This document shows, piece after piece, positions 33,308-42,866 of a stretch of 64,000 nt of DNA (position 1 is its first letter; every line of letters starts with the position of its first letter). The stretch spans positions 3,247,062 to 3,311,061 of the forward strand of contig SDUX01000005.1 in NCBI GenBank assembly GCA_008729055.1, written 5' to 3'. The notes under the pieces were generated by a model. It saw only the letters and a list, made by a program, of their open reading frames with translations, searched no databases and was not told the DNA's origin. A program made the translations under genes and the position numbers. The DNA is from Pyropia haitanensis. Taxonomy: Eukaryota > Rhodophyta > Bangiophyceae > Bangiales > Bangiaceae.

Positions 33308-34415
33308 GGCGTGTCTTGACGACATCTGGAAAGTGTCTGCGAATGCACAAAACACAGGCTGTAATTCCGTGGGCGCACGCGGCCAGACACGCCCTGTCTT
33401 GACGACTAGACAATGTTCACGAGCAATCGTTGGTGACTGGGCGATACGACGGCGAGGGGTGGGCTACCTTCTTGCACACCACAAATTACTTGACGAGAGA
33501 CGGCGTGCCTGCGGCCGCGCGCACACATCAGGGGTCCACAACGAGTGACATCACACCGTCCGGTCCTGTTCCCGTGCTCACCCCTCACGACGAGATCGTT
33601 TTTCTTCTCGAACCGGTATTCTTCCATGTCAGTGTGTAGTCGCTTACGCAATAGAAGGGGATGAGGGGGGAGGATGACGACTGGGACGTCAAGCTGGGAG
33701 TGACGACGGCGGTCACGCCTGGATGATTGGGCGCACCTCCAAATGGAGCCACACTGTTGTGAGCCCGGACCGCTCTCGCACTTCGAGTGGGCTGGAGGGG
33801 CGAGACCACGGGCTGCAGCGCGCCTCCCAGATCGTGATCTGTCTGTGAACAGCAGGAGGCTGGAGGCTTGGAGAGCCCCGAAGAGGTTCTCTCGTCTGCC
33901 TTTGCGGATCTTGTTTTGCGGCGACGGCGTGTTTTTTTGTGGTCGGATAAACACACTGCATTTCCAACCACAAACGAGGCATGTCTGCAACTCGTTTTAC
34001 TTGAAAATGTCTGAGTAAGTTCTTGTGCCCCAGACGCCCGCGCAGTGCTGCCAAACCCGTGGACCCCTGGGGAACAAAAAATTGGCCGGAATCGGGCGTG
34101 CGCGGGCGTGCAGCGGCGTGCAAACCCCCCTCTACGGTATCGCAGAGGCCGATTTTTCAAACACATGCCCTATAGCGCCGCTCAGTCGTCCATGCACGGG
34201 CTCCGGTGCACTTTTTTCAGACCGATACGTAGAGGACGTACTGGTGCTCATACTGGACCTTGACCATACCGTCGGAGGGCGTGCACGTCTTTCTCCGCCA
34301 TATGACAAAAATGACAGTGCACGAGGACGCGTGCAACTCGTGCTGCGACTGCACAAGTTACATTTTAGTCGTGCGACGATGCACATGTTACAGTCACGAC
34401 TCGTGCAAGGGGCAC
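33308..34415. other. Spacer between copy 2 and LTR-2
   Basis: No gene recognised. An 11-bp perfect inverted repeat (33305-33315 and 33386-33396) straddles its left end. The spacer resumes after LTR-2 at about 45448-45766, so copies 2 and 3 were about 1.4 kb apart before LTR-2 arrived. Open frames on - (33406-33990, 33585-34166) are not convincing. Confidence 0.45.
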
Positions 34416-35057
34416 TGTGGCAAGTCGGGTGTCCACAGGGTACCGTAATCAGGGGGGAGGGTTGACGCACAAACCCGTAACCGCAGTGCCAAGACTACGG
34501 CAAGTAAGCGGGACAAAGAAGGATACGTTTAGACCTGCCGAGCAGGGAGGGGCAGGGCGAGAACGCCGTCGCGAGCCCAGAAGTGGCGCCGCGCGCCCGC
34601 CACAACCCTCGATCGGACAGGTCGACCGGGTAGGGTCGACCTGTCCTAAGAAATAGAAGCGAAATCCCTCCAAGCCGATAATTGCATGCGAAATTGGTGA
34701 GTACCCCCCGAAAGGGCGTACCACAATCGATAGGTCGATCCTATCGATCGTCACAGGGAGTACTCGATCCAGCTCCCGCGGCCGTCCTCCCCCGGCCCGG
34801 GAGCTGTCCCTCAGATCGAAGGATCGCCCGCCGGCGCACGCCTTCGATCCAATCACAAGCGACCTAGGGGGGGGGCTAGCCCCACCCGTGACGCGACCGT
34901 TCGGGCCCGGTGTGCCGCCGGACCCTTTTACAGGGGTCGGGGAGAGGGGTTGCAACGACGCCCTCGGCGGGTGTGGCCGCCCGTGGGGCTGCGGCGCGTG
35001 GCCGTCCACTTAGCCGTGGACGGCCCCTGCGCGCCCCCCAGGCGTATATATGCCACA
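34416..35057 (-). repeat. LTR-2 3' LTR (642 bp)
   Basis: Matches 44802-45443 except at two bases. The interior next to it, read on -, ends in GGGGGGTA, a candidate polypurine tract. A TATATAT at 35045-35051 lies at the element-interior edge and faces the + strand gene starting at 35126. Confidence 0.95.
35045..35051 (+). promoter_or_regulatory. TATA-like sequence at LTR-2 edge
   Basis: TATATAT ends 6 bp before the LTR edge and 75 bp before the ATG of the + strand gene. In the sense direction the same sequence would lie at the very start of U3, too early to place a normal LTR transcript start. That favours use for the antisense gene. This is position-based inference only. Confidence 0.35.
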
Positions 35058-35125
35058 TACCCCCCGTGTTAGCTTGTCGCCGTCCCTCGGCGACCAAGTT
35101 GCTTCGTCCGTCGTGTTGACGGACG

Positions 35126-38083
35126 ATGCCGGTACCGCACAGGTGGCGCACCGGCATGGCGGGGGAGATCGTCTTCCGCCCCTTGTCGGAGTGGGTGGCC
35201 CGACCGGGGTTCATGACGCCGGCGTTCATCGACGCGGAGCTGTTGCGCGTGGCCCGTGAGCATCATCGTGCGTGCCTACGCCGCGTGGCCGAGGCCGGGT
35301 GGGCGCTCCCGGACCGGTTTGTCGACGTGACGACCTCGGGTCACGTCACCACGTACGACAGCGTGCGCCTGCATGACGTGCACGGCGTTCCGTCCACGGG
35401 GCAGCCGGGCGTGCAGGCGGTCACCTTCGTGGCGTTGGTGTTTGCCAACGAGGTGCTTCGTCAAGAGACATGCGCGGAGGGGCTGCAGCCGTGGGTGCGC
35501 AACCTCTTCCTCGTAGCGTGCAAGCACTACGAGCGGCGGCACTCCTCCCCGGTGCACGCGGCCGCGCTGGCGTTTGATCGCCTGCGGCGGGAGTGGCCCC
35601 GGGCCCGCTTCGCAGAGGGGGACCTCTACGAGGGGTTGGACATGATGTACACCCCGACATCTGCCATGCGGGCCGCCCTCGTCGGGTTGAGCGCCCTTCT
35701 ACGACACCACGCCACGGTGTCGTACTCGGAGAGCCGCCCGGTCGACATGGACATGTCGGTGCGCGGCGGGGGCTACCTAGCCGGCCGCCGTCGTCCGTCC
35801 AGCGTCGTCGGCCGTCGCCAGGTGGTGGCGACGGCTTGCGGGTTCCACTGCCCCTTGTGGGCTGGGTGGTTAGACGCCACCCGACCCGCGGCGGCTGAGG
35901 AACTCGTGCCCCTGCCCGAGTTGTTCGCAGACGCGGGCTTGAGCTCCCCTCCAGCCATGCCCTTGTTGGCGGAGTACGTGTACTCGTACCTTGAGGACGC
36001 AAGCCACGTCGCGTGGACCATAGTGTCCACGGAGATGGTGCTCTACTACGCCGCCGTCTGGTTCCAAGCCGTCCGGGAGCTGGGAGTGCTGGTGCGCTTT
36101 AAGCGCACCCTGCTTGAGCACTTCTCCCGGTTGCCGCTGGATGATCTCCAAGAGGGGTCACCTCCTGGGCCCGCCTTGGCCTTCGATCGGTGCGTCACGG
36201 GGGCCGTGGCGTTCCCCTGGTCGCACGTCACCGCGTGGGTGGACGTTGGGGGAGTGGGGGACGCCGCCCGGGAGGTGCTGGTCCAGTACACGCCGGACCA
36301 AGAGTACGGGTTCGCGGCCATGGAATCCCTCCCGGGCTTCCGCAAGGCCGACGAGTTGGAGGGCGACGGTCCCCTACGTCGCCCGGACCTCAACGCGTCA
36401 GGGGGCGCGGAGGCGCCCATCGACGTGGATGGCGGCGACGGCCCCCCTTCGGCGGGTGCGAAGGAAACGGGTGGCCCGACGTCGGCGCGGGCGCCGACGA
36501 CCAGGTTCGTGCACTCCTTGAGCATCTCCCGTGGTCGGCGACAAGAGGCGTTGCGCGAAAGCGCGATGCGGGCGGAGGAGCGGTTGGAGGCGGCAAGGGC
36601 GGCGGAGAAGGAGGAGCGAGAAGAGGGGCGGCAGCGCGCTCGCGCTGCTAACCGCGCAGCGCAGGCAGCAGCCCGCGCACGCGCCCAGCGTGGGTCGTCC
36701 GCGGGTCCCTCTCGCGACGCCGCCGCAGGTCGGCGGGACGCCTACCGGCTTAACGCGGGCCGCTTCGGTCGGCGGCCGGCGTCCATGCCTCCTTACCCCC
36801 GTCGGGAGGATCCACTTGGGGAGCCCATCGGGGCCGGGGCGGCGGCGGGCCCATCGCCCGGACCGACGGCGGACGGGCCTACCCCAGGGTCACCGTCAGG
36901 AGCCGCGGGCGTCCCGGCGGCGGACACGGATCGTCGTCGACAAGACGACGAGGCGGTGGCGCGTGCTGCGGCGGCTCAGGCGGCTGCTGCAGCTGCGGCC
37001 GCAGAGAAGGCGGCCGAGGCAGCGGCAACGGAGCACGCCTCCGAGGCTGCCAGCGCGGCCCGCGAGCGCGCTAAAGCGTTCGCGGCGCAGCAAGAGGCGG
37101 CTGCGGAGGCACAACGTCGTCGGGCCACCAGCGGGGACGAAGACGCCCCGGGGTCTTCCCGGTACGAAGGGTCCGCGCGTAGCCGCGGACGCGGTCGGGG
37201 CGGACGGGGTGGCGGCCGGGCGCCACACACGTCGGGTCGGGGTCGGCCTCCCCCATCGGGCACGGCGGGGGGGCCGGGTGAGCGTCCTCCGGCTGGGGAC
37301 GCTGCCGGGGCAGGGGACTTTGGCAGCCCCGTCCGCGGGAAGAGGGGTCGCCGCGGCAACGCCTCGGGCCCGGGCGCTTCCGAGAGCCGCCGGTCCCGTC
37401 CGCGCCGCCGGCACAGCCGTTCCGAGGACACGGCTAGCGCTTGCCGCGGTCGACGTGAACGGTCGCCGTCACCGGCGACCCCGAGCCGTGCGCGGGGGCG
37501 GTCTTCACGCCGCCGTCGACATTCGCGCCGTTCCGGCCGACGGCAGGACGGGTCGGAATCGACGGCGGAGACGCGGTCGACTCACCGACGGCGGCATTCG
37601 TCGTCGTCGTCGCGTTCGGCGTCCCGGCGTCGGCCCAGGCGCGGGTCTCGCCACGCGTCGCGGTCGCTTTCCCCCACGGGGTCCCGGTATCGGTCGTGTA
37701 CCCCGGAGGGGTACAGGGCTGGCCCCGGGAAGGTGCCGTTGGTCGCGTCGCCGGCGGACGAGTCGGCGTTCCGCCGACTCTTCCGCTCGGAGGACCTGCG
37801 CGAGTTGAAGCGCATGCACCTCCCGGCGCGTCTGATCAACCGTGCCTGGTGCAAGACGGTACGCGTGATGCAGCAGGCATTGCGCTTGGAGGTGGACCGG
37901 CTGGATGGCGCCACCTTCGAGGTGGCGTCGCGGTCCCTGGCAGACGCCGCGCTGGACGCGGCGTCGCGGTCGTTGTTGTACGGCCGGTTCCGCACCGCCT
38001 TGGATGAGGTGCTGAATGACCCCGGCGAGGGGTCATCGGGCCGCTTCAACGTGGCTAAAATCTGGGGCGAGGGGGTTGAGTGA
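35126..38083 (+). CDS. Large antisense-strand gene inside LTR-2, function unknown
   Basis: 985 codons from the ATG at 35126, uninterrupted, ending 107 bp from the end of the opposing Dam-like frame. Residues 1 to about 420 have balanced, globular composition, for example FVDVTTSGHVTTYDSVRLHD and YTPTSAMRAALVGLSALLRH. Residues about 465-530 are a highly charged helix (RRQEALRESAMRAEERLEAA), probably coiled coil. A Pro/Gly-rich linker and an Ala-rich helix follow (about 600-680). Then comes a long Arg/Ser/Gly-rich part with RS dipeptides (about 690-880). The last about 90 residues are again globular and helical (FRRLFRSEDLRELKRMHLPA). RS-rich regions suggest RNA or splicing-factor contact; that is inference. 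No family recognised. It might be a second gag-like protein or a captured host gene. Additional antisense ORFs are known in some plant Gypsy elements. Confidence 0.7.
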   Translation: MPVPHRWRTGMAGEIVFRPLSEWVARPGFMTPAFIDAELLRVAREHHRACLRRVAEAGWALPDRFVDVTTSGHVTTYDSVRLHDVHGVPSTGQPGVQAVTFVALVFANEVLRQETCAEGLQPWVRNLFLVACKHYERRHSSPVHAAALAFDRLRREWPRARFAEGDLYEGLDMMYTPTSAMRAALVGLSALLRHHATVSYSESRPVDMDMSVRGGGYLAGRRRPSSVVGRRQVVATACGFHCPLWAGWLDATRPAAAEELVPLPELFADAGLSSPPAMPLLAEYVYSYLEDASHVAWTIVSTEMVLYYAAVWFQAVRELGVLVRFKRTLLEHFSRLPLDDLQEGSPPGPALAFDRCVTGAVAFPWSHVTAWVDVGGVGDAAREVLVQYTPDQEYGFAAMESLPGFRKADELEGDGPLRRPDLNASGGAEAPIDVDGGDGPPSAGAKETGGPTSARAPTTRFVHSLSISRGRRQEALRESAMRAEERLEAARAAEKEEREEGRQRARAANRAAQAAARARAQRGSSAGPSRDAAAGRRDAYRLNAGRFGRRPASMPPYPRREDPLGEPIGAGAAAGPSPGPTADGPTPGSPSGAAGVPAADTDRRRQDDEAVARAAAAQAAAAAAAAEKAAEAAATEHASEAASAARERAKAFAAQQEAAAEAQRRRATSGDEDAPGSSRYEGSARSRGRGRGGRGGGRAPHTSGRGRPPPSGTAGGPGERPPAGDAAGAGDFGSPVRGKRGRRGNASGPGASESRRSRPRRRHSRSEDTASACRGRRERSPSPATPSRARGRSSRRRRHSRRSGRRQDGSESTAETRSTHRRRHSSSSSRSASRRRPRRGSRHASRSLSPTGSRYRSCTPEGYRAGPGKVPLVASPADESAFRRLFRSEDLRELKRMHLPARLINRAWCKTVRVMQQALRLEVDRLDGATFEVASRSLADAALDAASRSLLYGRFRTALDEVLNDPGEGSSGRFNVAKIWGEGVE

Positions 38084-38189
38084 CGGGTGTAGGAGGCTCC
38101 CGCGTGTCGGGTGCAGTTGGTGGGGAAGAAGGGGGAGGGGCTAGCTCTATAGGGACGCCCAGGTACCCATGAATCGACTTGCTACTCTG

Positions 38190-38741
38190 CTACTCGCCGG
38201 CATGATTTCGCTCAAAGCGAAATACTATCGTGGTCCAGACCGGTGGGTGCTCAGCCACCCATACGTCGGGACTCGCGGGCGAGCGGGGGAAGCACTCCAA
38301 GGGTAACTCCTCGTACTCGAAGCATCGGTTCATGAAGATACTGAACCATTCTTGCGCTTCCCACCGGGCGGCGAGGAGGGTGAGGGCCAATGGAGGGCCA
38401 CTTGCCAGTCGCTCGGCAATCTCCGGGAGGAGCGAGGTCGGGGGGTTCGCCCACGCGTTGTGGGGTGTCCAGTCGTGACTCATCGAGTCACGCCACTCGG
38501 CCCCGGGCTCGCACTCCTTGGAGCCGAACCGCTCGAACCTCTTGTTCGCCTGAGTGGCGAACAAGTCGATGGTATGAGGCCCGTGGAGCTTCTCCAACCG
38601 GTCCACGATTGCTCGGGGAGCCGTCCAGTCTGCCCGCTCCGGTATGTTACGGGGGAAGTTCGTGGGGAATGTACTGCGTAGATAGTACAGGGGGTTGACC
38701 TCGCCCACCTGCCCTCGCGGGTGGGTCCAGATGAGTCGCGC
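38190..38741 (-). CDS. Dam-like (DIRS methyltransferase-like) domain in frame after LTR-2 pol
   Basis: The frame continues from pol through TAA 38744-38742 with ARLIWTHPRG and runs about 180 codons with no ATG at its start (a GTG is at 38708). The conserved-looking part reads RADWTAPRAIVDRLEKLHG, then PHTIDLFATQANKRFERF, an Asp-containing SMSHDW, WANPPTSLLPEIAERL, and LLAARWEAQEWFSIFMN. From memory this order (GPxTIDxFA..N...RF, then WxNPP, then WxAxxW) matches the Dam-like domain of DIRS-type retroelements and similar domains in some algal retroelement polyproteins. Methylation activity is unproven. Being in the pol frame, it may be made by stop readthrough as a pol extension, or the stop may be a recent mutation. 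Confidence 0.55.
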   Translation of the reverse strand, partial: ARLIWTHPRGQVGEVNPLYYLRSTFPTNFPRNIPERADWTAPRAIVDRLEKLHGPHTIDLFATQANKRFERFGSKECEPGAEWRDSMSHDWTPHNAWANPPTSLLPEIAERLASGPPLALTLLAARWEAQEWFSIFMNRCFEYEELPLECFPRSPASPDVWVAEHPPVWTTIVFRFERNHAGE

Positions 38742-41700
38742 TTAGACGTGACCGTCGGGCGACTGGTGGAAGGCGATGATGGTTGGCACCCACTTGACGC
38801 TGGGGGTCACCGCGTTCACGCGGGCGTCCGGGTGTGGGAGGCCTTGACTCTGCGACCTGAGTGTCATCTTAGTTGGTGACCACTCGTACCCCGGCACTTG
38901 CTTGTTCTTGGTCCGCAGGTACCGCAGGACCAAGTGCTTCGGCAGGTCGCCGAGCGGTGTCCACACGTCGTCGTCGCTCTGGTACCCCCACCACCGCACC
39001 TTGGCTTGGTGTTCCCCATCGACGCACCGTAACCCGACGAGCTTGTCGATGAGGTAGTCGTCCATCACGGATGGACGGTTGGACAAGTTCACCTTGTCCT
39101 TGAGCAGGGCATGAGGGGTGGCGTCGGCTTCGCCGGCTGCATCGGGTCGTGGGGCTGGCGTTGCTTGGTCCCACGACACCCTGCTCTCTTCGTCCCCCGC
39201 CTGGACAACGAACGTCTTGTCGTCCAGGTCGACGACAAGGAACGGCCCGTTCGTGGTGCTGGACAACTTGTGCTCGCGTTGGTGTGCCTTCAGGTACACG
39301 TAGTCGCCGATCTTGACATCCTTGTTCCGGGTGGCAAGGTTCTTGTCGTACGTCTTCTTGTAGCGCTGCTGCGTCTTGCGCAGAGCCTCGGCCACCTTGG
39401 GTATGGTCTTGCGAAGCCGGGCCATGAAGGAGCGCTTGACCGACAAGGGCGAGCCGTCCTTGGTGGTGCCGTGTGCCTGGATAGACACACCGGGCGGCGG
39501 GCTGTGCACCGTGAGGTTCGGGATCCGCCTGGGGATGACCAGCTCGAACGGTGCCACGCCCGTCGATCGGTGCGGCTGCGTGTTGTACCCGTACGTGAGG
39601 ATGGGTAGGAGCTCGTCCCACCGTTGCGGGTTATCCGCAACGTAGTGCCGGAGCTGCTTGACGATGGTGCGGTTGTACCGCTCCACCTGCCCGTTCGTCT
39701 GCGGGTGGTACGGCGTCGACTCCCTTGTCTCAATGCCAAGGGTCCGGCACACGGCGATGAAGAACTTCGACATGAACTGGCTTCCTTGATCCGACAGGAG
39801 CACGTCGGGTGGCCCGTAGCTGGCCACCCATACCTCCACCAACGCCGAGGCCACCGTGACGGCGGTCACCTTCTTCAGGGCGACGCAACGGACGACCTTG
39901 GAGAAGCGGTCGGTGAATGCCAACACGTACTTGTTGCGCGCCAAAGAGACAGGCGGCGGCCCGAGGAAGTCGACGTTGACTTCCGTCAACGGCTCGGTCG
40001 CCGGGAACAGCCTCATCGGCGCCGTGTGGCGTCGCAATGCGAGCCGGCTCTGTGCGCATGCGGCGCACCGCGTGACCACTCCGTAGGCGTCGGTGGCCAT
40101 CGACGGCCAGCAGAACCGGCGCCGCATGGAGTAGTACATCCGGTTCGATCCCGGATGTCCTTCCGTGGTCGGGAAGTGGGCCAAGTGGAGCAACCTCGCC
40201 CCATGCTTGTGCGGGACCACAGGCTGGTCCCCGTCGAGGCCCTCTCGGTAGAGCGCGCCGTCTTTCACCGAGAAGTTGGGGGCCTTGCCTGCGGCCATCT
40301 TCTTGCGGATGACCTTGCACAAGGCGTCGGTCGCCTGGTCCGCTACTAGGTCCTCAAACGCGATCGGCGTCAGCCGTACCGCGTCGGTGTACCGCCCCCT
40401 CTGCAAGCTTCTGGCCGTCTCGGCCAGAGCCAAGCATGGGATCTCGTCGTCGAGATCCGAGTCGTCAAGGGCGCCGGTGCGCGTCCGTGACAAGAAGTCG
40501 GGCGCATGATGACTTGCACCAGGCTTGTACAAGACGTCGAAGGTGAACTCAGCCAAGCGGAGGCGCCATCGCATCAACCGGCTGCTTGGGTCGGTGGTAT
40601 TGTAGATCCACCTTAGTGCCTGATGGTCCGTTCGCACCGTGAACTTGTTGCCGTCCAAAAAGTGCCGTATGGTCAGCACTTTCCACACAAGTCCAACGCA
40701 TTCGCGTTCCGTCGTGCAGTAGTTCTGCTCGGCCGGCTTCAGCGTGCGGCTGTAGTAGCCGACCGGTTGCAGGTGTCCATCTTCTTGTTCTTGCAACAAG
40801 GCGCACCCGAGCTGGTCCGCGCACGCGTCGACGTCGACCATGAATCGACGGGTGGTGTGCGGGATGGTGAGCACCGGCGGTGTCACCAAAGCTAGTTTGA
40901 GGTCCTCAAACGCCGCGAGTTGTTCTGCCGTTGGCTCAGGCAGATCCGGGCCGACGTCGTTCTTGGTCAGCTCGGTTAATGGTCTCGCCCTCTTGGCGAA
41001 GTCCTTGACGAAGCGTCTGTAGACGTTGCAGGCACCGAGGAAGCTCTTCATATGGGTCTTCGTCTTGGGGAAGGTGGCCCGTTTGAGGGCCTCGGTGTTC
41101 TTGTTGTGCACCTTGAGTTGGCCGGGGCAGACCAAGTGACCGAGGTACTCGACTTCTTTCTTGAAGAAGGCACACTTTTCAAGGTTGAGTGTGACGCCTG
41201 CTTTACGTAGGCGTGTCAAGACTACGTCCAAATGGCGGACGTGTTCCTCGGCGGACTTGGAGAACACGATGACGTCGTCAAGGTAGACAAGACATATCTG
41301 CCACTTGAGGCCAGACAAGATGATGTCCAGGGCTCGCTGGAACGTTGCCGGGGCATTCGTCAGTCCGAACGGCATGACGACCCATTCGAAGAGTCCGTCG
41401 TGACACGCGAAGGCGGTCTTCTCTTGGTCCTCCTTTCGGAGTGGAACTTGCCAGTAACCGGCTGTGCAATCAAGTGTCGAGAAGAACTGCGCCTCGCCCA
41501 ACGAGTCGAGGCAATCATCCATCCTAGGAATGGGATAAGTATCCTTCTTGGTGACGGCGTTCAGCCGTCGGTAGTAGATGCAGAACCTCGGCTTGCCGTT
41601 CTTCTTGGGCACGACCTCGACTGGGCTTGACCAGTCGCTGTGGCTTGGCCGTATCACTTCCTGCTTGAGCATGGCGTTGGTGCAGTCCGGGATGATCTCC

Positions 41701-42866
41701 CTCTTGCGCAGGCCTGTCCGGTAGGGGGCCTGGTGGATCGGGATGATCTTGTCATCGGTTTCAATCCGATGAACGGTGGCGTGGATCGTCCCCAGCTTGC
41801 CGCTCCACATGACTTGATGCTGCTCGAGCATCCTACGGATACGCTTGTGAAGGTGCTTCGGAGCGTCCGCGAGGTCGACTGAGTCGACCGACGGTACGGG
41901 CTCATCTTGCGGGGGTTGGGGCTTCTCATCGACCGTGGCGATGACTGGCCCCTCGTACATCGCCGCTGACCCGAGGACGGTACCTTTCTTGAGGTACCTG
42001 GTTGTCGCGCCGACGTTGCACAATCGTACCTGGAAGGGTACGGCAGGCAAGGTACAGGCGACCCCATTCGCCAAGATGACTTGGTGACCTTGGTGCAATC
42101 TTGAGTTGGTGGTCACATGGATCAACCCGGTGATGTCGCTGTTGGCTACCGCGAACACTTCGGTGAACGGCGGCAAGGTCGTCCGCTTAGCCAGACGGAC
42201 CTTGCCTTGTTGCCGTTGAGCGCAGTGCGTGTCCAAGATGGGCATGCAAACCGAGACAGGTGAACTGGGGTCGGTCCAGTACACCTTGTTGAGACGTGGG
42301 TAGATAGCCTCCACGTGCTGGTTGATGAAACTGGTACCCAAGATAGCCGGGACGGCCAACTCCTTGACGACGTGGAACGTTGAGACCATCTTAACGTGTC
42401 CGGAGTCGACGATGATGTTGATCGCCGCCAGGATGGGAAGGGGGTTGCCACTGGCGTCCACCACCTTGGGTGTCCGTCGATTCTTGGACGCGAACGAGGT
42501 CCAGTTCGCCGGAAGTTGGTCAACCCGAATGAGGTTGAGACCCGCCCCTGTATCCAGCGTGGGCCGCATCGCACGCATGTGTTCTGGGGCTGGCCCCAGA
42601 CACAGGGGAACCGTGTAGTGACGGTACGCCTTGTTGAGGATCGACGTCCAACACCGAGGTGTTGGTTGGGGTTTGCCGCGGTCAGGTGGAAGGTCGGCCG
42701 CGCCGGGCTCACGCGACCGACCGATCAGTTTCCCTGAGCGTGGGCAGGGTGGTCGTCGGTGTCGACGAAGGCCGTTACGGCACGATCCGTTGACGAACGT
42801 CGGCGTTCCCGCCGAGGTTCGGGGCAGTCGATGGAGAAGTGCCCGAACCGGTGACAGTTGTAGCAT
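38742..42866 (-). CDS. pol: LTR-2 pol polyprotein (PR-RT-RNase H-IN-chromodomain)
   Basis: 1,374 codons from an ATG at 42866, overlapping gag by 142 bp in the -1 frame, so -1 frameshifting is likely. Protease LDTGAG is at residues 104-109, with ILGTSF further on. RT has RFCIYYRRLN, MPFGLTNAPATFQR and YLDD at about 525-530. RNase H has VDVDACADQLG (about 677) and TDHQALRWI. Integrase has a zinc finger (TEGHPG to CAAC), D in VNVDFLG (about 965), D in LLSDQGSQ, and E in GQVERYNRT. A chromodomain-like segment with KVRWWGYQSDDDVW lies near 1290. No internal stops. It is clearly different from LTR-1 pol, so the window holds two chromovirus families. Confidence 0.92.
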   Translation of the reverse strand: MLQLSPVRALLHRLPRTSAGTPTFVNGSCRNGLRRHRRPPCPRSGKLIGRSREPGAADLPPDRGKPQPTPRCWTSILNKAYRHYTVPLCLGPAPEHMRAMRPTLDTGAGLNLIRVDQLPANWTSFASKNRRTPKVVDASGNPLPILAAINIIVDSGHVKMVSTFHVVKELAVPAILGTSFINQHVEAIYPRLNKVYWTDPSSPVSVCMPILDTHCAQRQQGKVRLAKRTTLPPFTEVFAVANSDITGLIHVTTNSRLHQGHQVILANGVACTLPAVPFQVRLCNVGATTRYLKKGTVLGSAAMYEGPVIATVDEKPQPPQDEPVPSVDSVDLADAPKHLHKRIRRMLEQHQVMWSGKLGTIHATVHRIETDDKIIPIHQAPYRTGLRKREIIPDCTNAMLKQEVIRPSHSDWSSPVEVVPKKNGKPRFCIYYRRLNAVTKKDTYPIPRMDDCLDSLGEAQFFSTLDCTAGYWQVPLRKEDQEKTAFACHDGLFEWVVMPFGLTNAPATFQRALDIILSGLKWQICLVYLDDVIVFSKSAEEHVRHLDVVLTRLRKAGVTLNLEKCAFFKKEVEYLGHLVCPGQLKVHNKNTEALKRATFPKTKTHMKSFLGACNVYRRFVKDFAKRARPLTELTKNDVGPDLPEPTAEQLAAFEDLKLALVTPPVLTIPHTTRRFMVDVDACADQLGCALLQEQEDGHLQPVGYYSRTLKPAEQNYCTTERECVGLVWKVLTIRHFLDGNKFTVRTDHQALRWIYNTTDPSSRLMRWRLRLAEFTFDVLYKPGASHHAPDFLSRTRTGALDDSDLDDEIPCLALAETARSLQRGRYTDAVRLTPIAFEDLVADQATDALCKVIRKKMAAGKAPNFSVKDGALYREGLDGDQPVVPHKHGARLLHLAHFPTTEGHPGSNRMYYSMRRRFCWPSMATDAYGVVTRCAACAQSRLALRRHTAPMRLFPATEPLTEVNVDFLGPPPVSLARNKYVLAFTDRFSKVVRCVALKKVTAVTVASALVEVWVASYGPPDVLLSDQGSQFMSKFFIAVCRTLGIETRESTPYHPQTNGQVERYNRTIVKQLRHYVADNPQRWDELLPILTYGYNTQPHRSTGVAPFELVIPRRIPNLTVHSPPPGVSIQAHGTTKDGSPLSVKRSFMARLRKTIPKVAEALRKTQQRYKKTYDKNLATRNKDVKIGDYVYLKAHQREHKLSSTTNGPFLVVDLDDKTFVVQAGDEESRVSWDQATPAPRPDAAGEADATPHALLKDKVNLSNRPSVMDDYLIDKLVGLRCVDGEHQAKVRWWGYQSDDDVWTPLGDLPKHLVLRYLRTKNKQVPGYEWSPTKMTLRSQSQGLPHPDARVNAVTPSVKWVPTIIAFHQSPDGHV

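Noticed and set aside
34449..35009. 186-codon - frame in the LTR-2 LTR
   Set aside because: Duplicated at 44835-45395 because it lies within the LTR. No motif.
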